In this document: positions 52,940-60,215 of the stretch, piece by piece
Numbering within the stretch: the stretch's first letter is position 1
Layout of the letters: each line of letters begins with the position of its first letter
Source: CAVVUC01 sp963751395
GTDB taxonomy: Bacteria > Verrucomicrobiota > Verrucomicrobiia > Chthoniobacterales > Chthoniobacteraceae
Assembly (NCBI GenBank): GCA_963751395.1
Contig: CAVVUC010000001.1
Coordinates: forward strand, 1,885,155 to 1,949,154
Direction: 5' to 3'
DNA: 64,000 nt
The notes under the pieces: generated by a model
Database searches by the model: none
What the model saw: only the letters and a program-made list of their open reading frames with translations
Told to the model about the DNA's origin: nothing
Translations under genes and position numbers: made by a program

Positions 52940-54046
52940 CTACCCAGCTTCTTCCTTCAACTCCAGATTTGCGCCAACCCTCGGTTTCAGAACGGACAAC
53001 ACCCCGCCGATTTCTTTGAAACGGTTGACGATCCCCCTAACCACTTGGTCCTTTTCCTTCCCAGGTAGGACATCGAAGGCTATGACAAAGTAACCATTCG
53101 ATTCGCTTGCTACGAAGACATCCTTCTTGGCTGCCCACGGTTCGAGCAAGGCGCGGACCTCCCCGGCTCGCCCCCAGTTGGACGTAGTGAAAAAGCCCCA
53201 GAGCGGGCTACGCCCATATTGCTTCCACAATCCGAAATGAACTCCGAACCACAGTCCGCATCTGTGATCGGCTAATACGCTTGCGTAGATACCGCTGCGC
53301 GCTGAATCCGATGACGGCACGAGTCTCTTGCCTTTAGTCAAAGCACCTTCATTGAAAGCAAGTGACGTCGCCTCTTGAACCAAAGAGGTCAACTGAAGAA
53401 CCAGCCTTGGCGTCTGTTGATCGGAAATCTGCTCCGATGAGAACGGCGTGAAGGCCGTGCTTTCTACTGCTTCGCAGAGCGCCTTCAACTGGAGCAGGTC
53501 ACTTTTCGCAGACTTGTCGTCAGAGACTTCGTGGTCCAAAACAGAAAGCAACTTCGTCCAGGACGTGAGTGCGAGAATCGGGCCGTCGCCCGTTGTGATG
53601 CTGCGAACGATGCCAGCGGTGGCCTCTAGCTCAGTCGCTGAAATACCCGCTTCCTCCACCCTACGTTTGAGTTCACCCCACACCGTTTGCTCGCGAGCCT
53701 CCGGCACAACCACCAAGAGAATGGTGGGGTGGGTTTGTTTCGCGAGAATGCGCAGGTAGGAAACAGGTTGTTTGTCCGTCAGGCCCGCCCAGAACTTGTT
53801 TTCGACAAACACGTGCGGCTTGGCTTCGTCATCGTTACCCCACATATCCGGGCGATTATTGTCCTCCGTTTGCTGAGTTCGAAACCAAAGGCGTGGCATT
53901 TCAGGAACGACCCCGCGAAGAAGCTTCATCATTCCGTTACGAGCTGCTTCGCTGGATGCAAGAATGAACGACAGCGCGGAGGTCGCCACATTTTCACTTT
54001 CCTGGGAGAGACGCTCTTGAATGATGTGACTGAATACGGTTTGCAT
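52940..54046 (-). CDS. PD-(D/E)XK nuclease-family protein, cargo gene 2
   Basis: 368 residues. Near residue 65 the block NRPDMWGNDDEAKPHVFVEN leads to KFWAGLTDKQPVSYLRIL: Asp, ExK (VENK) and QPxxY, the pattern of the PD-(D/E)XK superfamily proteins with an added Gln-Tyr motif. The remaining 270 residues form an unrecognised C-terminal part with a late domain (GIYASVLADHRCGLWFGVHF). Isolated, leftward, between repeats 2 and 3. An anti-phage role is plausible by context but not shown. Confidence 0.65.
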   Translation of the reverse strand: MQTVFSHIIQERLSQESENVATSALSFILASSEAARNGMMKLLRGVVPEMPRLWFRTQQTEDNNRPDMWGNDDEAKPHVFVENKFWAGLTDKQPVSYLRILAKQTHPTILLVVVPEAREQTVWGELKRRVEEAGISATELEATAGIVRSITTGDGPILALTSWTKLLSVLDHEVSDDKSAKSDLLQLKALCEAVESTAFTPFSSEQISDQQTPRLVLQLTSLVQEATSLAFNEGALTKGKRLVPSSDSARSGIYASVLADHRCGLWFGVHFGLWKQYGRSPLWGFFTTSNWGRAGEVRALLEPWAAKKDVFVASESNGYFVIAFDVLPGKEKDQVVRGIVNRFKEIGGVLSVLKPRVGANLELKEEAG

Positions 54047-54135
54047 TTGCGTCCGGTTCTATTCGTTGTTTACCACGCGCACAAGCCCGCTCGAAACGAC
54101 GATGTGTGTTGGGCGGTCGCTAGCAGAAAACTTCA

Positions 54136-54199
54136 GCCTCAACTTCCGCGCCACCCGCGCCCGGCGCGTGCAAATGTTGAAAAACATGGCGTGATTCAG
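54136..54199 (+). repeat. Cargo-flanking repeat, copy 3
   Basis: GCCTCAACTTCCGCGCCACC, then CGCGCCCGGCGCGTGCAAATG and finally ATGGCGTGATTCAG, the last part shared with copy 4. It separates cargo genes 2 and 3. Confidence 0.75.
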
Positions 54200-54270
54200 A
54201 ATCGGGCCACACGGTCCGGAATTTCGTGTTTCGCACGCGGCTGACTTCTGATACGTGCAATGCCATTGCC

Positions 54271-55362
54271 ATGACTCCCTTCCGCCTCGCGCTGTTCGCC
54301 CTCCTCAGTATCGGTCTTGCGACCGGCTCGGCCCGGGAGGCGGACAAGTCACGGGATCTGACTTTCTATCTGGTGTCGGATGTCCACGTCGGCATGGCCT
54401 ACAAGGACACTGTGCCGCCCTTCACCGCGGCGGATTACGAGGAGCACGTCGCCAGCACGCTCGACGTCCTCGCCACCATCCCGGGACGGCCGTGGCCCGC
54501 CAGTGGGCCGCTTGCCGAGGCGATGCGGGGACTTGGTCCGGTGCCGCCGCCGAAGGGCCTGATCGTTGCCGGCGACCTGACCGAAAGCGGCAGCCGTGCG
54601 CAGTGGACTGACTTCGACCGTCTGTTCCCGTGGAGGGGCCAGCCGCCCAAGCGCTTCCCGGTCTTCGCCTGCGCCGGCAATCATGATGGCGGTTCCAAGT
54701 CCGGTGCGGTGCGCAACGGCCTGCGCGCCCGGAACCAGGAGATGCTCAAGGCCGGCGTGCTGACACGGCTGTCGGACGACGGCCTGCACAGTGCGTGGGT
54801 CTGGCAGGGCGTGCATTTCATCAACGTCAACCTGTATCCGGGCGACACGCCCAAGGCTGGCACAAAGCCGGGCTCGATGCGGGACCCCGAGAAGAGCCTG
54901 TCGTTCCTGCGCACCTACCTGGCCACGACCGCCCCGCCTTCGACCCCGGTGGTGATCGTCCAGCATTTCGATCTGGGCAGCGCGGCGTGGTGGGATCAGG
55001 AACGGCGCAAGGCGTTCTACGAGGTGATCAAGGATGCGAACGTGATCGCCATTCTCCACGGCCACACCCACGGCATCACGCACCGGCTCTTCCCCGACGA
55101 CCCCGACTATCAGGCGTTCGGTGGCGGCGGACCGCGTTTCGACTGTTTCTCGGCGGGAGCCTTCAAGGTGGACGCGAAACGCGGCTCCCCATACCCCGGT
55201 CCCCGCCATCCCTGCGAATGCTATGTCTTCCGGCTGACGGCGACCCGCTTCACCGCCGCCCACTTCATCGGTGACGAGGCGGGCTGGAATCCGGGCCGCC
55301 CCCAGGATTCCCTGACGGTGGTCAAGCCGCTAAGCCTGCCGATGACGGTGCCGCAGCGTTAG
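54271..55362 (+). CDS. Secreted calcineurin-like metallophosphoesterase, cargo gene 3
   Basis: 363 residues from the ATG at 54271, with a signal peptide. All five metallophosphoesterase blocks are present: DVH (37-39), GDLTESG, GNHDGG, VQHFDLG and HGHTHG. These bind two metal ions and hydrolyse phosphate mono- or diesters. It is transcribed rightward, opposite to the other two cargo genes, between repeats 3 and 4. Its GC content is higher than that of cargo gene 2. A secreted phosphoesterase suggests nutrient or lifestyle cargo rather than phage function. Confidence 0.85.
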   Translation: MTPFRLALFALLSIGLATGSAREADKSRDLTFYLVSDVHVGMAYKDTVPPFTAADYEEHVASTLDVLATIPGRPWPASGPLAEAMRGLGPVPPPKGLIVAGDLTESGSRAQWTDFDRLFPWRGQPPKRFPVFACAGNHDGGSKSGAVRNGLRARNQEMLKAGVLTRLSDDGLHSAWVWQGVHFINVNLYPGDTPKAGTKPGSMRDPEKSLSFLRTYLATTAPPSTPVVIVQHFDLGSAAWWDQERRKAFYEVIKDANVIAILHGHTHGITHRLFPDDPDYQAFGGGGPRFDCFSAGAFKVDAKRGSPYPGPRHPCECYVFRLTATRFTAAHFIGDEAGWNPGRPQDSLTVVKPLSLPMTVPQR

Positions 55363-55398
55363 CGGCTGTTGATGCTTCATACGTGACCGGCGTATGCC

Positions 55399-55462
55399 GC
55401 CTCAACTTTCGCGCCACCCGCGCCTGCCCCATTCAAATGGTGCAAATTATGGCGTGATTCAG
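55399..55462 (+). repeat. Cargo-flanking repeat, copy 4
   Basis: GCCTCAACTTTCGCGCCACC, then CGCGCCTGCCCCATTCAAATG and ATGGCGTGATTCAG. It is the right boundary of the cargo block, 39 bp before the next HTH gene, and may be the original empty site. Confidence 0.7.
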
Positions 55463-55501
55463 TGATTTAACGGCGCGAGGGGCGGCTGGCATAAAATTGG
55501 G

Positions 55502-55741
55502 GTGAAAACGAAACACTCCAACGCAATGCCGGACAAAGCCGGCACGCGCGCGGCGAGAACCGTGCAATTCCAGGCCATGCTGATCGCGTGGCGCAAACGC
55601 AACCAGCTCAGCCGTGAGGAAGCCGCCCGCCTCCTTTGCTGCACCGCATCCACCATCGGCCAGTGGGAACATGGCCGCGCCCTGCAGCAAGGGGTGAGCC
55701 TGCCGGCCATCGTCGCCTTCATCGAAGGGGGTGCGCTGTGA
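55502..55741 (+). CDS. XRE-type HTH protein
   Basis: 79 residues from a GTG. FQAMLIAWRKRNQLSREEAA, RLLCCTASTIGQWEHGR is a Cro/CI-like helix-turn-helix. It overlaps the next gene start (GTGA). Single-domain relative of the four-HTH protein downstream; probably a regulator of the element. Confidence 0.75.
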   Translation: MKTKHSNAMPDKAGTRAARTVQFQAMLIAWRKRNQLSREEAARLLCCTASTIGQWEHGRALQQGVSLPAIVAFIEGGAL

Positions 55742-56421
55742 ACGTGCTCAATCATTACGAACACTCCGCGAGCGTCGAGGGCTACGGAGTCGAGGCCGAC
55801 GGGAACGACGGTTACACAAGGGTGCCGACCGTGCAGTTCGAGTATCCCGAGGACGACGAGCCTGAACGTCCGGTGGTGCGCGACCAGTGGCGGAACGAAT
55901 CGCTGCTGGTGAAGTGCCAGCGCCGGTTCGCGCCGGTGAAGAGCGGCGACGTGATGGCCACGCCGATGTTGGACAAGCGGCTCGACGTGTTGCAGTTCGC
56001 GTTAAGGGAGGCGGTGGAGAAGATGGACGTGGGCGCGATCTGCAAGCTGGCCGACAAGGCCCGCGCGGCAACGGAGCGCCTCGCCCCCGAGAAGATCGCC
56101 GAGTCCTCGCCGGGCACGCGGGAGTTGCACGAGGACATCGTGATTCACGACGACGCGGAGCGGGGCAAGGTGGTCATCCAGTTCCCGCAGCCCGCCGATC
56201 AGCGCACACGCCGCTGGGTGCAGATGTGCGGGTTCTTCGGCAGCGGCCACGGAGCCACGTTCTGGCGCAAGCGCACGTTCCTCCGGGGCGGGAATGTTGC
56301 GCTCGATCGCGCCCACCATTGCGTGGAGCGCGTGCTGGAAAACCGCCGCAAGCTGGAAGCAGCGCAGCAGCCCGCCGCCGAGCAAGCAGCAACCTCAACC
56401 TCCAACCCGTTCACATGGTAG
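55738..56421 (+). CDS. Hypothetical element protein, 227 residues
   Basis: Starts at a GTG overlapping the HTH stop. A central segment (MLDKRLDVLQFALREAVEKM) is helical and a later one (QMCGFFGSGHGATFWRKRTF) is basic and glycine-rich. Acidic N-terminus, Gln/Ala-rich C-terminus. No family recognised. Operon with HTH genes on both sides. Confidence 0.6.
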   Translation: MNVLNHYEHSASVEGYGVEADGNDGYTRVPTVQFEYPEDDEPERPVVRDQWRNESLLVKCQRRFAPVKSGDVMATPMLDKRLDVLQFALREAVEKMDVGAICKLADKARAATERLAPEKIAESSPGTRELHEDIVIHDDAERGKVVIQFPQPADQRTRRWVQMCGFFGSGHGATFWRKRTFLRGGNVALDRAHHCVERVLENRRKLEAAQQPAAEQAATSTSNPFTW

Positions 56422-56426
56422 CCGCG

Positions 56427-57278
56427 ATGAAACCGATTGAATTCGCAACGCTGCTTGCCGAATGGCGGGCACGGAACGGTTACACGGACAAGGAAGCTGC
56501 CGCCGCGATTGGCACCCGCTACGGTGCGTTCCTCCACTGGCTGCACGGGCAATACGTGCCGGGCTACTTCACGCTGGTGGCGGTGCTGCGGCAGATCCGC
56601 GACGGGCGCGATCCGCTGGTGGACGCGAGCCTCAAGCCCGCCGAGTTCGCCGCCATTCTGACGAGTTGGCGCGGACAGCAAGGGTTCTCGCAACGGCAGG
56701 CCGCCGTGGCCCTTGACTGCGAGTTCGCCGCCCTTCAATCGTGGGAGCAGCAGGAGCATGTGCCCCAGCAGCCCGGGCTTGCCGAGATTATACGCAGACT
56801 ACGGAAGCCGGTGGATGCCGAGCGCGTGAAAGTCGTGACCCGGATCAAGCGCCCGATCGAGCCGGAAGCGTTCGCGGCGCGCTTGCGGGATTGGCGTCAG
56901 CGTCATCGACTGTCGCAGGCGCAGGCGGGACGAATCCTCGGCACCACGGCGCGGACGATCTGGGTCTGGGAGAAGGCGCACTCGCTGCCAAACCGTCCAC
57001 TGGCGGTGCTTGGAAAACTCGATGCTCAGCCGGTGGGCGCAACGCAAATCCACGGCTGGCTGAAGCGAACCGCACAGCAGCGCGATCCGAGGGGCGGCTT
57101 CGGCAAAAAGCTGCGTGCATGGCGCAAGGCGAACGGGTTGAACCAAGCCGAGGCGTGCAAGGCGCTTGGTCTGCCGCTCGATCAAGCGTTGATCTCGAAA
57201 TGGGAGAAGCGGAAGGCGTTGCCCCGGCCCAAGCGGCTGAAGGCAATCTTGGCGATCATTGCGAGAGGCGCGAGGTGA
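56427..57278 (+). CDS. Protein with four tandem XRE-type HTH units
   Basis: 283 residues from the ATG at 56427 (an ATG 12 bp upstream overlaps the previous stop). Four related segments of 45-60 residues each carry the FxxxLxxWRxxxGxSQxxAA…W pattern: FATLLAEWRARNGYTDKEAA, FAAILTSWRGQQGFSQRQAA, FAARLRDWRQRHRLSQAQAG and FGKKLRAWRKANGLNQAEAC. Units 2-4 keep the Trp after the recognition helix (SWEQ, VWEK, KWEK). Phage repressors usually have one HTH; four in a chain suggests binding to an array of operator sites by a monomer. Linkers are short. Confidence 0.75.
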   Translation: MKPIEFATLLAEWRARNGYTDKEAAAAIGTRYGAFLHWLHGQYVPGYFTLVAVLRQIRDGRDPLVDASLKPAEFAAILTSWRGQQGFSQRQAAVALDCEFAALQSWEQQEHVPQQPGLAEIIRRLRKPVDAERVKVVTRIKRPIEPEAFAARLRDWRQRHRLSQAQAGRILGTTARTIWVWEKAHSLPNRPLAVLGKLDAQPVGATQIHGWLKRTAQQRDPRGGFGKKLRAWRKANGLNQAEACKALGLPLDQALISKWEKRKALPRPKRLKAILAIIARGAR

Positions 57279-57284
57279 TCTGAT

Positions 57285-57504
57285 GCCAGTTCCGCACGTT
57301 TGATGGCGCGACTATCCCTCCATCCTCGGCGGGGAAATTGAAGGGCAAATCAGCCCGATAAACGCATTCAAACCGGCTGTTCCATTGCGACTTCTTCGAG
57401 GGCGTGGTGATGAAGCGCGCCGGCAGTCCGTATCCGGTCCAGTTGCGGAGCGAGACGGAGGAGTGCCGGGCGTGGTGCAAGCACAGGTTTATTGCCTGAA
57501 GGGG
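57285..57504 (+). pseudogene. Ligase-like gene, copy 4, internally deleted
   Basis: An N-terminal-type piece (EIEGQISPINAF, compare QINLINAQ in the intact gene) is joined directly to the C-terminal tail CDFFEGVVMKRAGSPYPVQL and WCKHRFIA, stop at 57498-57500. The whole catalytic middle with motifs I-III is missing. The tail is nearly identical to that of 43438-44220. Confidence 0.65.
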
Positions 57505-57554
57505 CACCGCCGTTCTCCATGTGGCAAGGATGCTGGCACTCATCAAGGAGGGCG

Positions 57555-57855
57555 CGCAATGAACCACCTCCGCACCCATGAGAAGTGCGGCTTCGAGCCG
57601 TCCGTGACCGCGCACGATCAGGCCGCTGCGTTTGCTCACGGTGATGGGAGCGCGCCAGCCCTGCTCCTGAATGATGGCGGCGAGAAGCTGGATCTGATGG
57701 GCGCTGTGCCTGTTCGGGTTGACCGGATTGGGACGCAGTCGGGCGGGATCGACCAGGGCATTGTTCGCACAGTGGACTTTGAGGCTCACGCCAGCATGCG
57801 TCGTGTCAATCTTGACAGGCGGCTGGGCTATATGCGTCGATTGCGTATATGCCAA
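57555..57855 (-). pseudogene. ParB-domain protein, C-terminal part missing
   Basis: About 98 residues from the ATG at 57855: ALVDPARLRPNPVNPNRHSA, QIQLLAAIIQEQGWRAPITV, RSGLIVRGHGRLEAALLMG is the ParB/Srx fold often fused to phage DNA methyltransferases. After GAEVVHC the frame enters the ligase remnant on the other strand, so the rest of the protein, including any methylase domain, is lost. Confidence 0.65.
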
Positions 57856-58094
57856 GGCCCAAACGCAAAACGATCCCGGACAAGGATCACAAAATCTTCG
57901 CCCAACTGCTGGTTGATTACCGCGAGCGCAACAACTACAGCCAGCGGGACGCGGCGCTGGCGCTTGGTTGCTCGAAGCGCACCTTGCAGAACTGGGAGCA
58001 GGCGCGCGCGATGCCGCAGGGGTTCGGGTTCAACGCAATGCTCAACCTCATCACCGCGCCGGAGAAAGTTAAACGAAGCCGCAAGCGGGCTTGA
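57849..58094 (+). CDS. XRE-type HTH protein
   Basis: 81 residues. FAQLLVDYRERNNYSQRDAA, LALGCSKRTLQNWEQARAM is a Cro/CI-type HTH. Basic C-terminus (KVKRSRKRA). Its start overlaps the start of the divergent ParB remnant, and a perfect palindrome begins at its stop codon. Confidence 0.75.
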   Translation: MPRPKRKTIPDKDHKIFAQLLVDYRERNNYSQRDAALALGCSKRTLQNWEQARAMPQGFGFNAMLNLITAPEKVKRSRKRA

Positions 58095-58110
58095 TCGTTG
58101 CGCAACGATC
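58093..58110. promoter_or_regulatory. 18-bp perfect palindrome GATCGTTGCGCAACGATC
   Basis: The longest version of the CGTTGCGCAACG word. It lies between convergent genes (HTH end, 58120 gene end), where an operator would be unexpected, so it could also be a short mobile or termination element. Confidence 0.55.
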
Positions 58111-58119
58111 AGAGGCTGT

Positions 58120-58917
58120 TCAGCGCAAACTCGTGCGGGAAATAGCCGCCAGCGGCACGTCCATGCAGCAGTTCATCGCAGGGATCACTTCCTCGAACAC
58201 ACCTGCGACGGCCTGAACCAGTTCATAGCCGGTGCAGGCGCGCAGTTCGCTCTCCGGCATCGGATAGTAAAGCTGGAACCCGGCCCAGCCCTGTGGCGAA
58301 CACTTCCGCAGCGCTGTGCGCAAGGGAGTCGTGCCGGTGAAATTCCGCTCGGTCCATTCGCCGGCGTTCTCGCTGAGCACAGTGGCGATGAAACCTTCGC
58401 GCTTCACCAACCGGACCAGTTCGCGGTCAAACTTGGTGCCCGCCCGGCACTGCTTCACCAGCCGGTGCCAGTCGAAATCATCGCGCAATCCCCACGGCTT
58501 GTCCGCCTCCGGTCCCGACACATATCCGCGCTCGATCTGCAATCCGCTCTTGAACACCTTGCGGTCGCCATCCGCCGAGATGAAGAGTTTGGCACAGCCG
58601 AAGTTCACCTTGTGCGACACCGGCTTGGCTGCCCGGTTGGCGCGCGGCAGCCAACAGATCCATTGCCAGAAAACGCCACGGCCCCAGCGGTCCGTCAGGA
58701 ATGGCGTGCCATGTCGGGATTCGAGATGGAACTTGAGAATTTGTGTGATCCGCTCGTGCGGTTCGAGGTTGCCGACCCGGATGCCGCGTTCGAAATCAAT
58801 CCACTCGGGCCGGAATGCCTCCCCGGTGGGCAGTTCAGCGGCACCCGCGTCAATTCTCTTCCGGAGCGGGAGCCAGTCCGGGGAAGTGCGCTTCTTGACT
58901 TCGCGGCGTGCGTTCAT
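58120..58917 (-). CDS. Hypothetical element protein, 265 residues
   Basis: Natural composition with many aromatic residues (GRGVFWQWICWLPRANRAAK, GWAGFQLYYPMPESELRACT). N-terminus is Lys/Arg-rich. No motif recognised. It is transcribed opposite to the packaging genes and is bracketed by copies of the palindrome at 58093 and 58969. Confidence 0.55.
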   Translation of the reverse strand: MNARREVKKRTSPDWLPLRKRIDAGAAELPTGEAFRPEWIDFERGIRVGNLEPHERITQILKFHLESRHGTPFLTDRWGRGVFWQWICWLPRANRAAKPVSHKVNFGCAKLFISADGDRKVFKSGLQIERGYVSGPEADKPWGLRDDFDWHRLVKQCRAGTKFDRELVRLVKREGFIATVLSENAGEWTERNFTGTTPLRTALRKCSPQGWAGFQLYYPMPESELRACTGYELVQAVAGVFEEVIPAMNCCMDVPLAAISRTSLR

Positions 58918-58968
58918 AACTGCCGCGGATAGCAGGCGGCGGAGAGCCGCTCAAGCCCGGAGTTCAAT

Positions 58969-58980
58969 CGTTGCGCAACG
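58969..58980. promoter_or_regulatory. Palindrome CGTTGCGCAACG upstream of terminase small subunit
   Basis: Lies 24 bp before the ATG of the small terminase gene and between two divergent genes, a position suited to an operator. Confidence 0.5.
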
Positions 58981-59004
58981 AGAGGTTGACGTGCGCTTCG
59001 GGGA

Positions 59005-59607
59005 ATGGACTCCATTCCAGCCGACGTTTCCAAACGCCTCCTCAACCGCGACTTTGCCAATCTCATCAAACGGGTTCAGTCGGGCGGCAAGATCAGCCGC
59101 GCAGAACGGGCCATGCTGCAAACGATGGCGTCCGGTTCGTCCGGCGACTTGCCGCCATTCGCAAAGGATTATGCCGAGCTTTCCATCGTGCTCGGCGCCA
59201 GCCGTCAGGCCGTCAACTCATGGAAAAAATTCGAGGATGCACCGAAGCCGCGCAACAACGGACTCCACGACGTGCAGGCGTGGCGTGAATTCATGGCGCG
59301 GCGCGGACTTAAGGGCGGCGATGTTGGCCCGACCGACGAACAATCCCGGTTGAAAGCGCGCAAGCTGCTGGCCGAGGTCGAGGAGCGAGAGTTCCGGCTG
59401 GCGGTCAGGCGTGGTGAGTTTGTCGGCGTCGAGCAGGTGAAAACCGATTGGACCAGGGTGGTCGGTCAGGCGACCTCGCTACTGCGGCGCAAGTTTGAGC
59501 AGGAGTTACCGCCGGTTCTTTCCGGCCTCGATGCGACCGGCATTCAGGAGGAATGCCGCAAGGCGATCGACGAGGTGCTGACCATCCTGCACGAAGGCGG
59601 CAGTTAG
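59005..59607 (+). CDS. terS: Phage terminase small subunit (Nu1-like)
   Basis: 200 residues. A central HTH (LSIVLGASRQAVNSWKKF) followed by VQAWREFMARRG and a coiled helical region (EQSRLKARKLLAEVEEREFR) match Nu1/terminase small subunits that bind the packaging site. The large subunit is 600 bp downstream; only the opposing lipocalin gene lies between. Confidence 0.72.
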   Translation: MDSIPADVSKRLLNRDFANLIKRVQSGGKISRAERAMLQTMASGSSGDLPPFAKDYAELSIVLGASRQAVNSWKKFEDAPKPRNNGLHDVQAWREFMARRGLKGGDVGPTDEQSRLKARKLLAEVEEREFRLAVRRGEFVGVEQVKTDWTRVVGQATSLLRRKFEQELPPVLSGLDATGIQEECRKAIDEVLTILHEGGS

Positions 59608-59611
59608 AGCC

Positions 59612-60157
59612 TCATGCCTTGTGAGCCTCGTCCACGATCAGGTTTTCCACAGGGAATCCCAGCCTGCGGCAATGTTCGACGATCTGGCGGTAGGTGGCGG
59701 CGGGCAGGACCGGCTTCCGTGCCAGTATCCAAAGACACTTTCTGTCAGGCGTGCCCACTGCGGCAGCCGAATAATCCTCCGCAAGCCATACGATGAAGTA
59801 ATTGCCCTGCCTGGCTCGTGGAATGAACACGGAGAACCACTCGTTGAAGCGCACTTCAAACACCGCATGGGTTTGCGAATTCACCGCCGTCGCAGTCCCC
59901 CGAACCTGCGTCGGTTTGCCATTCTTAATCGCGCGGTTGATTACGGAAACGGTGCCATCCGGTTTGAGTTGATACTCGGCGGTCGATTGCGTGCAGCCGC
60001 GTTGAAAGAACATCGGCAGGCGCGCGACCTCGTGCCACCTGCCCATGTAACGCGACACCTCGACATTCGCCACGGTGGGAAGCGGTTTTTTGAGAGTCGA
60101 AGCGCACGCGCCAAGGAGCATGGGTGCAGCGAGGAGAAGAGCAAGATTGGCGCGCAT
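59612..60157 (-). CDS. blc: Lipocalin-type outer-membrane lipoprotein (Blc-like)
   Basis: 181 residues. Lipobox LLGAC with Cys18 after a signal peptide, the GRW motif (YMGRWHEVARLP, 38-49), FQRGCTQSTAEY, and the C-terminal CLWILARKPVLP are those of bacterial lipocalins that carry lipids such as lysophospholipids. It is inserted between the two terminase genes in the opposite orientation, so it is a cargo (moron) gene or a later insertion. The frame is intact. Confidence 0.85.
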   Translation of the reverse strand: MRANLALLLAAPMLLGACASTLKKPLPTVANVEVSRYMGRWHEVARLPMFFQRGCTQSTAEYQLKPDGTVSVINRAIKNGKPTQVRGTATAVNSQTHAVFEVRFNEWFSVFIPRARQGNYFIVWLAEDYSAAAVGTPDRKCLWILARKPVLPAATYRQIVEHCRRLGFPVENLIVDEAHKA

Positions 60158-60215
60158 GCCGCACTATACGCTTCCCGACCGGCAATGTAATCAGATTTGA
60201 CTCCCGCCGTGTGGG

